A stretch of DNA of 64,000 nt from Siphonodentalium dalli (lineage: Eukaryota > Mollusca > Scaphopoda > Gadilida > Siphonodentaliidae): NCBI GenBank assembly GCA_032622095.1, contig CP136066.1:58064609-58128608 (forward strand), written 5' to 3'. How positions within the stretch are numbered: position 1 is the first letter of the stretch; each line of letters opens with the position of its first letter. The notes under the pieces are model-generated. The model worked only from the letters and a program-made list of their open reading frames with translations. It was not told where the DNA came from and made no database searches. The position numbers and the translations under genes are program-made. This document shows positions 10,605 to 21,448 of the stretch, piece after piece.

Positions 10605-10810
10605 ATTTCTCAATATTTTGCGGTTTTAGTAAACGCCTGATAAAAGTCGTTCTATTGGGAATTTTTACACCAAATTTTCAGAGAATATAGAGTAAACACA
10701 GTACTATCGGAATATCATAAAGGAGTTCTGTGCATTTGGTATTAATTAACCCTCAGACTGCTGAAGCTGCCGTCAATAAATTAGCTTTTTCGTGTTCGAC
10801 GAAAATGAAA
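10605..10810. repeat. Direct repeat, left copy
   Basis: 'ctcaatattttgcggtttta' to 'gccgtcaataaatt' recurs at 11174-11375 with about 90 percent agreement by eye. Confidence 0.82.
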
Positions 10811-10972
10811 CTTGTCTGTTAAAAGGTCCCATTTTCGTGTCGAATGGTGATAGAATCTCCATTTGTCAAGTTCATGGATAAATTACATCACACTTAATCG
10901 GCTTATGTCCGCGGCCATAAACCTGTGTTTTTATAACAATTTATTTGAGACAAACTGTTGCGCGCATACGTA

Positions 10973-11180
10973 GCAGACGGCGCTTATCAGTTGAAGTTAA
11001 TAATCGCGTGAAGCCTGTGTAACAAATGTTCAAATACAACAGAAAAAAACTACGTAAAATAAATAACGTGACCAATGAGCATTCACAAAACAATATACAT
11101 CAGTTTTGAAAACGATTATAAATGAAAACGCTCTTTATCGTGTACCGGCGCTTTTGCGCAAGAAGGTTTTTAATATTCTC
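10973..11180 (+). repeat. Inverted-repeat arm, left
   Basis: Begins CAGACGGCGCTTATCAGTTG and runs to 'gcgcaagaaggttttt'. It is the reverse complement of 13303-13515 over about 205 bases. Confidence 0.82.
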
Positions 11181-11375
11181 AATATTTTGCGGTTTTAGTA
11201 AACGCTGATAAAAGTCGTTCTATTGGGAACCTTTACACCAAATTTTTAGAGAATATAGAGTAAACACAGTACTATCGGAATATCGCAAAGGAGTTCCGTG
11301 CATTTGGGATTAATTACCCCTCAGACTGCCGAAGCTGCCGTTAATAAATTCTCTCTTCGCACATCTGGCTTCGCA
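11174..11375. repeat. Direct repeat, right copy
   Basis: Second copy of the 10605 repeat. The sequence between the two copies contains one arm of the 10973/13515 inverted repeat. Confidence 0.82.
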
Positions 11376-11547
11376 TGCGTTTCACGAAAATGAAACTGTT
11401 TTATGAAAAACTTCATGTTTTAACTGACAACTGAAGCATGTGAGAGGGCGAGGTGATACTCTTTCATGTCTATTGTGACATGTTGAACCTAATCCATGCT
11501 AGGGTTTCTTCAAAAGTTGTCTGAAAATGCCGCCACTGCCTGCTATA

Positions 11548-12295
11548 TATTCAATTCAATTCAATTATTTATTCACTCAAATCGTCAAATATGACACAAT
11601 AGAGCTCGGTGGAATACAGTGCATATAATTTCTGTGCAAATTACAAAAGTGGTGCGCGTTGAAAATTACACATATATTATAATAATACAGTTGATTGAGA
11701 ACAGCCCATGGTTGTGCAAATGTCGGATTTTAATGTATTACGTATATAGTATGCCTCAGGAGTTTTTGAATAAAATCAGGACCCGTCTAATGAAAAGAGA
11801 TAGGTTTTTCAAGGTTTTATGTCGTTTACAGTTAAAAAGTTCACTTAATTTGATGGTATTTGGTCGACAATAATAATATTCGTGTATGTATTTGACTCGC
11901 AGGTCTTTTAAACACGGGCATTGCAATATTACGTGGAATTCGTCCCCTATATTTGTACCTCATAGAGTACATAGTCTATCGGAATAATCTGAGTTAATCC
12001 ATGAACCAGATTCGATTGGTAAGTGGTGGTTGCGGGTACGAAATTTCAGAAGTATTTGGACGGTGTCGTTTTTCACGAAAGAGAGGAATTTCTCTTTGGT
12101 GAAGTCGTGTTTTATAATTCTGTAAAAGGCATACTTATTTGAATTACACATTGTACCTCTCCATTCTTGAATGAATTGGTCTTCAAGCCTACACTTGACC
12201 GACTTCTTAAATCTGTCGAGACTAGATAATGTGTGGTTGATCCATATACACCCCCCATTCCCATATATGCGACTTGGTTTGGAGAACAAAATCAC
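11548..12295 (-). pseudogene. LINE C-terminal remnant with (TTGAA)n tail
   Basis: On the minus strand it reads CRLEDQFIQEWR, FRTRNHHLPIES, DRLCTL*GTNIGDEFHVILQC and ends VLILFKNS with a stop. This matches the C-terminal region of LINE ORF2, including a C-x2-C-x8-H-x4-C knuckle, except that the second Cys codon is now TGA. The 3' end is AATAAATAATTGAATTGAAT, a pentanucleotide-repeat tail. The 5' part is missing, so the copy is dead. Confidence 0.75.
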
Positions 12296-12421
12296 CGGGT
12301 GAAGGAGAATATCTCTCGATCTTTTCGACCATCCCGGGCGCTTCGCACCCTTCTACTCTCATTCAACAAAATCACTTCGCTTCGTGCCCATCTACTACCC
12401 TTACAAAATCATAAATTGAAA

Positions 12422-12480
12422 ATGCCTTCAAATCGCTGTGCAGTTTTCGGTTGCAATAATGACCGACGTAACCCAGAAAC
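12422..12480 (+). CDS. Possible first exon with THAP-like Cys pair
   Basis: ATG at 12422 opens 19 codons (MPSNRCAVFGCNNDRRNPE plus two bases) followed directly by GTGAGT, a strong donor. A start with C-x4-C in a GCNN context is how THAP zinc-finger domains (C2CH) begin. The second half of the domain (AVPTF-type motif, C-x2-H) was not found downstream, so this may be a lone remnant. It lies between two inverted-repeat arms (10973-11180 and 13303-13515). Some DNA transposases of the P-element type carry THAP domains, so a transposase exon is an attractive but unproven reading. Confidence 0.3.
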
Positions 12481-13302
12481 GTGAGTATTATTTAATTTGA
12501 TATGAATATTCGTACATGTACTATAAGTTTATTGATTTCCTACAAAAAACTTTAAAGTTTCGAGTAATTCGGAAGGTCATTTTATACCATATAAAACGGA
12601 ACCAATAAAGAGCGTTTATGTTATCATTACATGACCGCAAATATGTCGTTTTCAATCTACATCGATGTGTTAAGATGGAGATGCACGTTTTGCACAAATA
12701 CAGCAAAATATGGCAAGAGATTTCAACAAAGTATTTCTTTGGATCTATCTGGCGAAAAATCTTGAATTTCACATCTTCGTTGTATGTAGAATCTGAGCAT
12801 TTATTAAGAGACAACAAAAACTCCAGGCATAACAACTTCGCTTTTTGGGTATTAACCGTTTTCTGTTGATCATCTGCCGACTGAATAACTGGAAATTTCT
12901 GTTTGTGTGCCAACTCGGCTAGCTGCACTTTCTCATCTTTTTTCGTCTAGTTGATGGAACACCACGGTCGTTTAGGGAGGTTTTTAGTTCGCTGTCTGTA
13001 CATCAACTGGCCATGCTTCTATTTTATATACCCCACAAAACTTCCGTTAGATGTTCTCACTTGTGTTTCAACAATTCACCGAAAGTGACGACGTGTCATG
13101 TACCGGTATACTAAACATGTGTGATATACGGCATGAATTTGGCAAAGTATGACTTGTGTTCACTGCGTGCTCACCAAAGAATCACAATAGACTGTAACAA
13201 CACCCGTGATGTTTTACTTCAACTTTCAAAAGAGGAAGTTTGAACACATTTTGTATTGTTTTGTTTTTTTTAGCCTAGAACAAAATCCAATGATTGCGTC
13301 CA

Positions 13303-13515
13303 TTAAAAACCTTCTTGCGCAAAAGCGCCGGTACACGATAAAGAGCGTTTTCATTTATAATCGTTTTCACTCGTTTTCAAAACTGATGTATATTGTTTTG
13401 TGAATGCTCATTGGTCACGCTATTTATTTAACGTATTTTTTTCCCCGTTGTATTTGAACATTTGTTACACAGGCTTCACGATTATTAACTTCAACTGATA
13501 AGTGCCGACTGTTGC
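13303..13515 (-). repeat. Inverted-repeat arm, right
   Basis: Partner of the 10973 arm; on the minus strand it begins CAGTCGGCACTTATCAGTTG. Between the arms lie the LINE remnant at 11.5-12.3 kb and the THAP-like exon. Confidence 0.82.
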
Positions 13516-13725
13516 GTATATCATAAATAACATACAATATACGCAGGTAATAACAGTAAAAACAACAATGTATAATAAATAACATACAATATACACAGGT
13601 AATAACAGTAAAAACAACAATATATCATAAATATCATACGACATTCACAGGTAATAACAGTAAAAACAACAATATGTCATAAATATCATACGACATTCGC
13701 AGGTAATAACAGTAAAAACAACAAT
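13516..13725. repeat. AT-rich minisatellite, left block
   Basis: About four units of roughly 52 bases sharing 'caggtaataacagtaaaaac' and 'aacaatatatcataaat'. The same array resumes at 15724, so the LINE between them interrupted one array. Confidence 0.85.
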
Positions 13726-15723
13726 TTGCACAATGTATAGCCGATTGTGGCGGTTTACATATAACGCACAGAAATGTAAAACCATTGTATTCAATGAAAA
13801 AGTGAAGAATCTGCCTGTGCATCCAAGGAGATGGAAACTTGGTGACGGGTATGTAGACGAAACTGATCACATAACCCATCTTGGCATAACGTTGCATAGA
13901 AGCGACTTCGCTCGTGGGTTTATCGACTGTATTGTCAACAAAATAAGATCCACCTACTTCATGCTGAGCAATGCTGGTATGTATGCAGGTGGAATCACTC
14001 CTCAAAGTTGCGAAACTCTTTACAGATCCATAATTATTCCAAAGGGTCTATACGGATCTGAACTCTTGTGTGGTCTATCAGAAACCCATTGGTCAACTCT
14101 TGAGAAAATTCATCGCTTCTGCCTCAAGCATATCCAGGGACTTCCTGTACGTGCTCGCACTGATATCGTTTTGGGGATGCTTGGCATCCATCCTATCAAG
14201 TCATTGATTGATGCCAGGAAACTCAATTTGTTTGGAAGCCTATGCCGTATGCCTCCTGGCAAAGCTTGCAAGGAAATTTTTGTCACAAGACTTCACATGT
14301 ACTTCACGGGACAACTGGAAAACCCAAATTCCTTCATCAGCGACATTAACAACACTCTTGTTGAATACAACCTATCCGAGCATATGCATCAGTATGCTCA
14401 TTTCTGCTCATTTCCTCTGAAATCCGAATGGAAACGCATTACAAAAACCGCGATTAACGACAAATGCGTACAGAAATGGACAGAGAGAACAAATTGTGAC
14501 ACTTCATTTGCGCGTTTTCGAGAAATTCAACCAAACCCTACTATGTGTCACTTATGGAGAACATGTCGTAAATACCCTATGCATAAGATTGCATTTATCA
14601 CAGTCGGTCAGCTCATCGCAGGAAGCGCATTCTCTCAACAAAACACATGCACATTGTGCTGTCAGTCACACTCTGATATTATCGAGCACGCACTTATCTC
14701 ATGCAGTAGCCCACTTATGCATTCCCACAGAAACGAAATGTGGTACCAGATGATTGATCGTTTCGGCATACCGCTATTCGTATGGGCCACGAGTCTCAGC
14801 AACAGCGACCTCGTATTGCTCCATCTCACACATCTTCCACGTGATATATTCACATTTCTTGAGCAAGTTGAGGATACATCAAAGTTTACGAGATTCATTG
14901 TTCTTCACACAAACTTAATTTGGAGGCGCTATGTCGAACTCTCAGCCACTACGCATGACGGTTTGTGTTAAACAACCTTTGATCTTTGAAGTTTGAACGT
15001 TACGGGTGTTCACCATAAGTCGTACTTAAATGTACCACATTCTGTCCTGTCCATAAAATCCGAAGACGACAAATTAAATAAACATGAATAAATTAATAAA
15101 TCCTTATATATATATATGTATGCATAGGTATGTGTATATGAGGGTGTGATGGTGTGTGTGTGAGGGAGGGTGTGTGTGTGTGTGTGTGTGTGAGGATGTG
15201 TGTGTGAGGGTGTATACGTGTGTGTATATGTTTTCTTGCGCTAGCGTTTGCACTATCGCAACATCATTCTACATATAGTCTATTCCACTTAATGGGTGCA
15301 TACATTTATAGGGGAGCTATTGTCGAGCAAGGGCATTGCGTTTGCTGACTCTTTGGGGAGAGAGATTCTTCTAAGCGAATCCAACTCCAACTAGAGTTCC
15401 TTTTGTAATTGTATGCACCTGCTTATGGTGTGCTGTTGTGACAGTGCATCATAACGTATGTATGTACGGTTGTGTTTGTGTCTGCGTCATGTGTTAGATT
15501 GTATATGCGTACGGGTGTGGTCGAGAGGGTGTGTGTTGTCTGTTGATGTGATATGTAAGCTCGTGTTCGTGTACATACAATTAGAATGATATTCTGTTCC
15601 TCGGTAGTTTGTTCTCTTGTCTGTCTTTTCATTACTTCTTGATTGCTAAATGTATTTATGTTACATTCATGTATACTATGTCTTGTTAAATCTTCAAAAC
15701 TGGAGGCAATAAAGATATATATA
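13726..15723 (+). mobile_element. 5'-truncated non-LTR retrotransposon (LINE) in a minisatellite
   Basis: An open frame of 412 codons (13733-14971) begins inside the reverse transcriptase, after the catalytic motif, with NAQKCKTIVFNEK and the HLGITL region. It continues through the thumb/connection part (SETHWSTLEKIHRFCLKHIQ) and a C-terminal zinc-knuckle CTLCCQSHSDIIEHALISC. The ending and order are typical of LINE ORF2 C-termini. The 3' UTR has a (TG)-rich stretch at 15150-15230 and ends AATAAAGATATATATAT. The flanking minisatellite supplies an identical 22-base stretch on each side (13704-13725 and 15724-15745), as expected for a target-site duplication. The catalytic half is missing, so the copy cannot move, but the remaining frame is intact and it looks young. 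Confidence 0.85.
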
Positions 15724-15957
15724 TAATAACAGTAAAAACAACAATGTATCATAAATAACATACAATATACACAGGTAAAAACAACAATGTATCATAAATA
15801 ACATACAATATACACAGGTAATAACAGTAAAAACAACAATATATCATAAATGACATACAATATACACAGGTAATAACAGTAAAAACAACAATATATCATA
15901 AATATCATACGACATTCACAGGTAAGAACAGTAAAAACAACAATGTATCATAAAGTT
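15724..15957. repeat. AT-rich minisatellite, right block
   Basis: Continuation of the 52-base array, about four to five units with length variants. It is followed by AT-rich sequence with repeated 'agtttatgaac' words up to about 16100. Confidence 0.85.
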
Positions 15958-16214
15958 CTAACGATAATAAGTTCATAAGAATTTATTAAAGTTTATGAAC
16001 TATACTAGTATACTATTAAATGTTTATAAAAAATTTAGGTTTATGAACGATAATACAGTTTATACAAATTTATATTAAAGTTTATGATCAATGCTTATAC
16101 GAATACTAGCTGAGGGGACCTTTATTCAGTAGCGGAGGGACCTTTGGCTCATGTGTGCGCAACACATGCGCAAAGCGCACATTTGATCGTAAGGATCAGG
16201 GGACGTCGATCGGT

Positions 16215-16500
16215 CCAGAAACATGCCAAATTTGAGTCGGGTCCAGATACATGCCTATATGAGCGAGGTCAAGTTCAAGGACACGGTCGCACGTGAAATT
16301 GGACCCGCCCATATTGTTCCCGGGATCAAAGTAGGCATACATACCAAATTTGAGTCGGATCGGTCAAAGTCCAGAAACAAGCCTATATGGGCGAGGTCAA
16401 GTTCAAGGACACTGTCGCACGTGAAATTGGACCCGCCCATATTGTTCCCGGGATCAAAGTAGGCATACATACCAAATTTGAGTCGGATCGGTCAAGCAGT
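16215..16500. repeat. Tandem pair of about 130 bases
   Basis: Two units sharing 'gcgaggtcaagttcaaggac' and 'ccgcccatattgttcccgg'. It ends in 'cagacagactgaagttcc' and AT repeats, the style of retroelement 3' ends. Confidence 0.75.
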
Positions 16501-16599
16501 TTTCGAGACTATAAGACATATGCATACATACAGACAGACTGAAGTTCCATATATAATACACTATATATATGGCGGGGGAAAAAACGTCCAACGATAGCC

Positions 16600-17210
16600 G
16601 AACTATATGTTTGGCCAATATATATCGGTAAACACTCTTCGTTGAATATGATTTAGCAGCCTATTGTTTGGATCGACCACACACATTTGTACACATGTAA
16701 TGAATACATATGTGTTGTCTTGCCCAACAGCATTGTGTTCAAGAACAATACAAAATAGTGTAATGGCGGTGAACACTATTGTTTGGATCAACCACACAAA
16801 TGTGTACACATGTGATTAACACATATGTGTAGTCTCGCCCAACAACATTGTGTACAATAACAAAACAAACGTGTGTGGTAGCGGCGAACATATTGTTTCC
16901 TTAGTGCAAACATATTTGTGTCCATTCAACGAACAAATAAATGTGCTGGACCCAAACATCTGTGTGTGTGTCAACTACACAACGTTGTAGGTCAGTAACC
17001 ACACATAAACTGTTCATCTGCATCCACACAATCTTGTGCGCAACTTAGCACACATTTAATGTGTGCCTACAAAGAACAAGTTGTTTGGTCGATCCACACA
17101 GTTTGTTCGCCACCGCCACACAACAGATGTGTGGTCATTTGCCACACAAGTCACCACACAATGTTGTGCTCGATGAAGTGGCTACCACACAGTCGTTTTA
17201 AGAGTGTGTT
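16600..17210. repeat. Region of scattered CACACA/TGTGTG words
   Basis: Irregularly spaced words such as 'ccacacacatttgtacacat', 'acacatatgtgt', 'gtgtggt' and their reverses fill about 600 bases. Part is a diverged tandem duplication (16640-16740 and 16770-16870). No coding. Confidence 0.6.
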
Positions 17211-17256
17211 CCAGTTCACTACATCGAACATCGCCTTCTCAAAAGCAGTCTTTGTG

Positions 17257-17755
17257 TCTGAAAATGGCTGTCAATGGACCTATCCGTAGGTACGGCCCCA
17301 ATTTCAATTATAGCCAATGAGCCGATAGCTTAAACCCGGAAGCGACATGTGCCTACCTAGTGATATGAATCGCACCACAAGCGGTACCCTAACTACCATT
17401 GTAAGCCATAGGTAATTTACGAACACGAGAGCAAAATAAGTGTTAAAAAGCTAAAATGGCGTTGAAATGTCCGATTGACGAACGATATTTATACATGTTT
17501 TAGTTCGGTTTCCTAAATAAAAAAAAGTAACTAAGACATCTGTTTGCGCTGAATTAAACAATGCCAACGACCACACTAGGATCCTAGTGTTATTTAAATT
17601 TCAATATTTATATATAACAGATTTCAGACTAAAACGTGGAAATAGTAGTCCTGATCGATGATGCGTTGTGAATATTGTTCTGCGAGTTTTATGTGAAGTG
17701 TTTTTCGTTATAAATGTATACATTTGTTGCTGTTATAACACCGTGGTAATATTAA
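17257..17755. repeat. 500-base dispersed duplication, copy 2
   Basis: Near-identical to 9351-9856, same orientation. Homology stops exactly at a TTAA where a family C element begins. Confidence 0.88.
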
Positions 17756-17935
17756 AGGTACTCAACCCGTAAAGAGGGTCCCCATCTCAACAGATTCCAA
17801 CAACAACAATCCGATCAGAGGGTCCTATATTACTATTTCTTTGGCTTTGGGGGGTAAAAAATATTTGATTCGAGTCGAGGAACCCATCAAACAAAGCTCA
17901 GAGTTATTAGATATTGATTTTTGAAAAATGATGGT
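17752..17935. repeat. Family C element, truncated
   Basis: The left 184 bases of a C element, starting exactly at a TTAA inside the second copy of a 500-base duplicated segment, then cut where the LINE endonuclease region begins. Confidence 0.8.
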
Positions 17936-18309
17936 TGCAAACCAAAGCTGTAACATCCATTTAAATCATCTGGTCCACGTGCCTCGATCACTGTTATTGT
18001 TGCATAATGCACAAACTATCAATATCTTATTACAATGTTGCTGGCCTTTTCTACCGCAACGGACGGGAAAGGCTGAATAAACTTGAAGACACATCATTTA
18101 CCGACCAGTTGGCAAACGATATCATATTTCTCTCAGAAACACACTGCGATTCAAAAGACGTTAATGATATCCACTTAGATGGATACAAAACAACGGCTGT
18201 TTTTCGGCCTCGTCTATCAAAGAAATCAAAGAAAGCCAGCGGTGGTCTTGCCGTTCTGATACGTGAAACTATCAGTGCTGGCGTTAAAGTCAATTATGTA
18301 GCAAGCACC
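17936..18309 (+). pseudogene. LINE endonuclease region, 5' part
   Basis: From 18007 the frame reads MHKLSISYYNVAGL, then DIIFLSETHCDSKD, then KKSKKASGGLAVLIRETI. This is the start of the endonuclease/exonuclease/phosphatase domain of LINE ORF2: N in 'YYNVAGL', E in 'LSETH', 'GGLAVLIR'. The frame is cut at 18309 by an 878-base insertion and resumes at 19188. The upstream part (17936-18006) is probably its 5' leader, abutting a truncated C element. Confidence 0.8.
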
Positions 18310-19187
18310 CAGGGGGGGGGGCGGAAAAAAACTGCAGACACAGGGTGGAAAAAACTGTTTTCTTCGGTTTGGGTACCCCCCCCCCCCCCAAACAGCAAAA
18401 ACTGCAGTTTTTTTCCACTGACCATTTGCCACCCCACCCCCCCCCCCCCCCCCCCCAGAAAAAAAAAATCAAATCTACCCCAGCCGGACGAAACCGAAAA
18501 AAACACCGGAGCATACAATTCACGAGAAGGTGCTTGGTAACTTAGTTTAGATTATTATGACTAAAATGGTCATTGTCTACCAGTAGAACGCAGATTTGTA
18601 CCTCGTGATGTCATGACATGTACAAACATGTATATTGGTGATCGCAACGCTTTGTATGCACTTTAAAAAATGACAACTAGTCATTACCTCGACTTTGAAA
18701 AAGATGCAAATGAGATGAATGAGATACCAGCATATAACTGTTTTCTGATACCATTGGAGGAGAAATTGTTTAATACATGTGATAGTTCTGCAGTAAAAAT
18801 TTGCCAGATAAGCGATCGCAGGGTAGAATTCTGCATTCGACTGGTAGACACTGACATAGTCGGCATTATTAAGAGGGTTAATGGGGGTCAATATCACATG
18901 TAAACCAAGACAGTGGTTATCCAAAATTGTTTTAGGTGGATTGTAGTACTCATGTATATATGATTTGGATATTAAGGTTAATCCATATTCTATAAAATGA
19001 GAGAAATTTGAAGTTGTGAGTCTGAAAATACATATTTGGAAAACAATTACATGCAAATTTTTTCCGACAACCCCCCCTAAATGAATAAGGAAAAAAGGAA
19101 AAAAATTACGTGTAAATTTTTTACGCCTATGTACCCCCACCCCCCGGTACGTTGTGTCCCGCAGTTCCCCCCCCCCCCCCCCACCTG
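18310..19187. mobile_element. CAGG...CCTG DNA element inserted in the LINE
   Basis: It starts CAGGGGGGGGG and ends CCCCCCCACCTG, short inverted ends with long G/C runs. It is flanked by AAGCACC at 18303-18309 and again at 19188-19194, a perfect 7-bp duplication. On the LINE strand it interrupts the endonuclease frame. The interior holds further G/C runs with 'ggaaaaaac' and 'attttttccg' words and no transposase. Open frames on both strands here are G/C-run artefacts. Short CAGG ends are hAT-like, but 7 bp rather than 8 leaves the superfamily open. Confidence 0.75.
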
Positions 19188-20060
19188 AAGCACCGACATG
19201 ATAGCATTGCTATTACGTAAGGAGTTCTTCAAGGTTGAGAAAGATTTATTCATTATTTCAGTTTATGCCCCACCATCAAATTCTTCATATTCGATGAGTG
19301 GGGCCCAAGGTAATCAGAACATATTTATCAGGATGCATGACCTAATATCCTCATACAAACAACTTGGTAATGTGGTACTCCTCGGTGATATGAACGGCAG
19401 AATTAATCCCCGGGATCCTGACTACATTCCACACGATGACGATCGATTTTTAAATTTACCAATTGACTACCAAATATATAGTGTGGCAATTAACAGGGTT
19501 TCACAGGACAAATCCACCACTACTGCACAGGGACAACAGGTCGTTGATATGTGTATCGGTACCGGAGTCCGTTTACTCAATGGTCGCACGCTTGGTGACA
19601 CGCGTGGCAGATATACCTGCCATAAATATAATGGTTCATCAACAGTGGATTGGTGTCTTGTAGATCAATCATCCTTGAAAAATGTATTGAGTTTTTCACA
19701 GTCGGAGACTTTCATGCTAACTCGGACCACTGTCCGATTCACGTGAACCTTGCCGTTGGGTATGCTTATACTGGCAAACGCAATAAATCATATGCTGAAC
19801 TGCATCCACTGCCACCAGCAATCAGGTGGAGTAAACTTACCGAGTCACGTTTTATTAAAACGTTTCGATCCCTCTCGGTAACATCGAAAATTGCCAACTT
19901 TCTTGAAATGTCACATGACAGATACACCTCCAGTTCTCAAGCAGATGACATTACTCAAATTTTTCCATTAAGTAATTCAAAGCTGTGGCTTCAAATGCAA
20001 GTTTCGAAAACGAAAACCGAAACAGCGGCGAATACAAAAATGGTTTGATGATGACTGCAG
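19188..20060 (+). pseudogene. LINE endonuclease region, 3' part, frameshifted
   Basis: The domain resumes with KDLFIISVYAPPSNSS, NVVLLGDMNGRINPRD (catalytic D and N), STVDWCLVD and, after a frameshift near 19700, HANSDHCPIHVNLAVG containing the SDH catalytic motif. A second shift precedes KWFDDDC at about 20041, which normally lies between endonuclease and reverse transcriptase. The reverse transcriptase is absent, replaced by tandem satellite. Dead copy. Confidence 0.8.
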
Positions 20061-20160
20061 CCAGATTGGTTCGACTTCATTGGGGTAGGAAAGAATCAGT
20101 ACAAAAGTTAGCTCCATGAATTCCGTTCCCAGTTCCCAGTTCCCTATTCTCCTAAAATTA

Positions 20161-20575
20161 CACTTTTCGTTACTAAATCGGCTGCGTAGCCAGAGTCATG
20201 GCGGCCACCCGGGAATCCTTGTATTTTCGTGCGGTGCCACCCAGCGGGCATCTATAGGAAAGTCACGCGACCATGCAGCCCCTTCCAAATTTTCTAAAAT
20301 TGGGCTGAAGTCGTGCATGGGGTGTCAAAATAGCACTTTTCGTTACTAAATCGGCTGCCGTATCCTGAGTCATGGTGGCCACCCGGGAATCCTTGTATTT
20401 TCGTGCGGTGCCACCCCGCGGGCAACTATAGGAAAGTCACGCGACCATGCAGCCCCTTCCAAATTTTCTAAAATTGGGCTGAAGTCGTGCATGGGGTGTC
20501 AAAATAGCACTTTTCGTTACTAAATCGGCTGCGTAGCCAGAGTCATGGCGGCCACCCGGGAATCCTTGTATTTAT
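20161..20575. repeat. 172-174-base satellite, about 2.4 units
   Basis: Units start at 20161, 20334 and 20508 with 'cacttttcgttactaaatcg'. They share 'gccacccgggaatccttgta' and 'gtcacgcgaccatgcagcc' and are nearly identical, so recent. Confidence 0.85.
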
Positions 20576-20734
20576 CAAATATCTTAAAGAAAATGAGTTT
20601 TCTATATCTTTATTATATATTTTTGGGTGTTAAATGGATATAATTTGTTCAAATAATTGGGACAGGATATACTAACTGTATTTGAAGCTGTAGCTTGGAT
20701 TATAAGTTGAAAGAAAGAGCCAATTCTGGAAAAC

Positions 20735-21310
20735 TGGTCCACAATTTAGGGTTTTTAGGGCAGAACATCAAAATTGGGGTTCAGACCCTCAATATTGGGG
20801 TTTCAGACCCATAAACCCTAATTTTGTGACAATTTGGGTAATATCCTATCAGCACCAACACTATAAATGATAATTACTACTAATATAAATTGAAGTGAAA
20901 GAGACAGAAAAATTATTTATCTAGGATGTAAAATTTTGACAAAAAAATTTGAAACCCCTGAAACCCTGATTTTAGAACTTAATTTTTTTTTTTAAATGGT
21001 ACAAAGAATATCAATATTATTGCATAGTAAATTAAACTTATTGGGGAGAATCAAATATATTTTTAGGCATACAATCTGGGGAATAACGGCTGAACCCCAA
21101 AATTGGGGTTCAGGCTGCTAAAACCCTAATTTTGGTTCTTTTTACAAAAAAATTCGCTGGAATATAATGAGCATTAATGTCTGCTTACTACATTTAAGTG
21201 AATTGAACTAACAAATATTATTTATTGGTGTGAAATCTGAGGAAAAGGGGCAGAAACCCGAAATTGGGGTTCAGGCCTCTAAAACCCTAACTTGGGCCCC
21301 TTTTTAAAAA
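20735..21310. repeat. Diverged repeats of 'aattggggttcag'
   Basis: Three spaced clusters (about 20745-20830, 21085-21145, 21255-21310) each pair 'attggggttcag' with 'taaaaccctaatttt'. Old tandem duplication, non-coding. Confidence 0.5.
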
Positions 21311-21448
21311 AATCAGCCGACACCATGAAATTCCTCATCGAAAAGTAACCTGGAAACCATTCTCAATATATAGTGAACACCATTTCCCTACGGAGCGCGT
21401 TTCTGAGACCGACTATGTGTGGAGTTGTCGTGACAATAACGTTCACTG

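Noticed and set aside
12521-12928. 135-codon minus-strand frame
   Set aside because: A/T-rich chance-like composition overlapping an 83-codon frame on the other strand; no domain visible and no link to the THAP-like exon.
18290-18545. Open frames of 66-77 codons on both strands
   Set aside because: They arise from G and C homopolymer runs of the inserted element (Pro/Gly/Lys runs).
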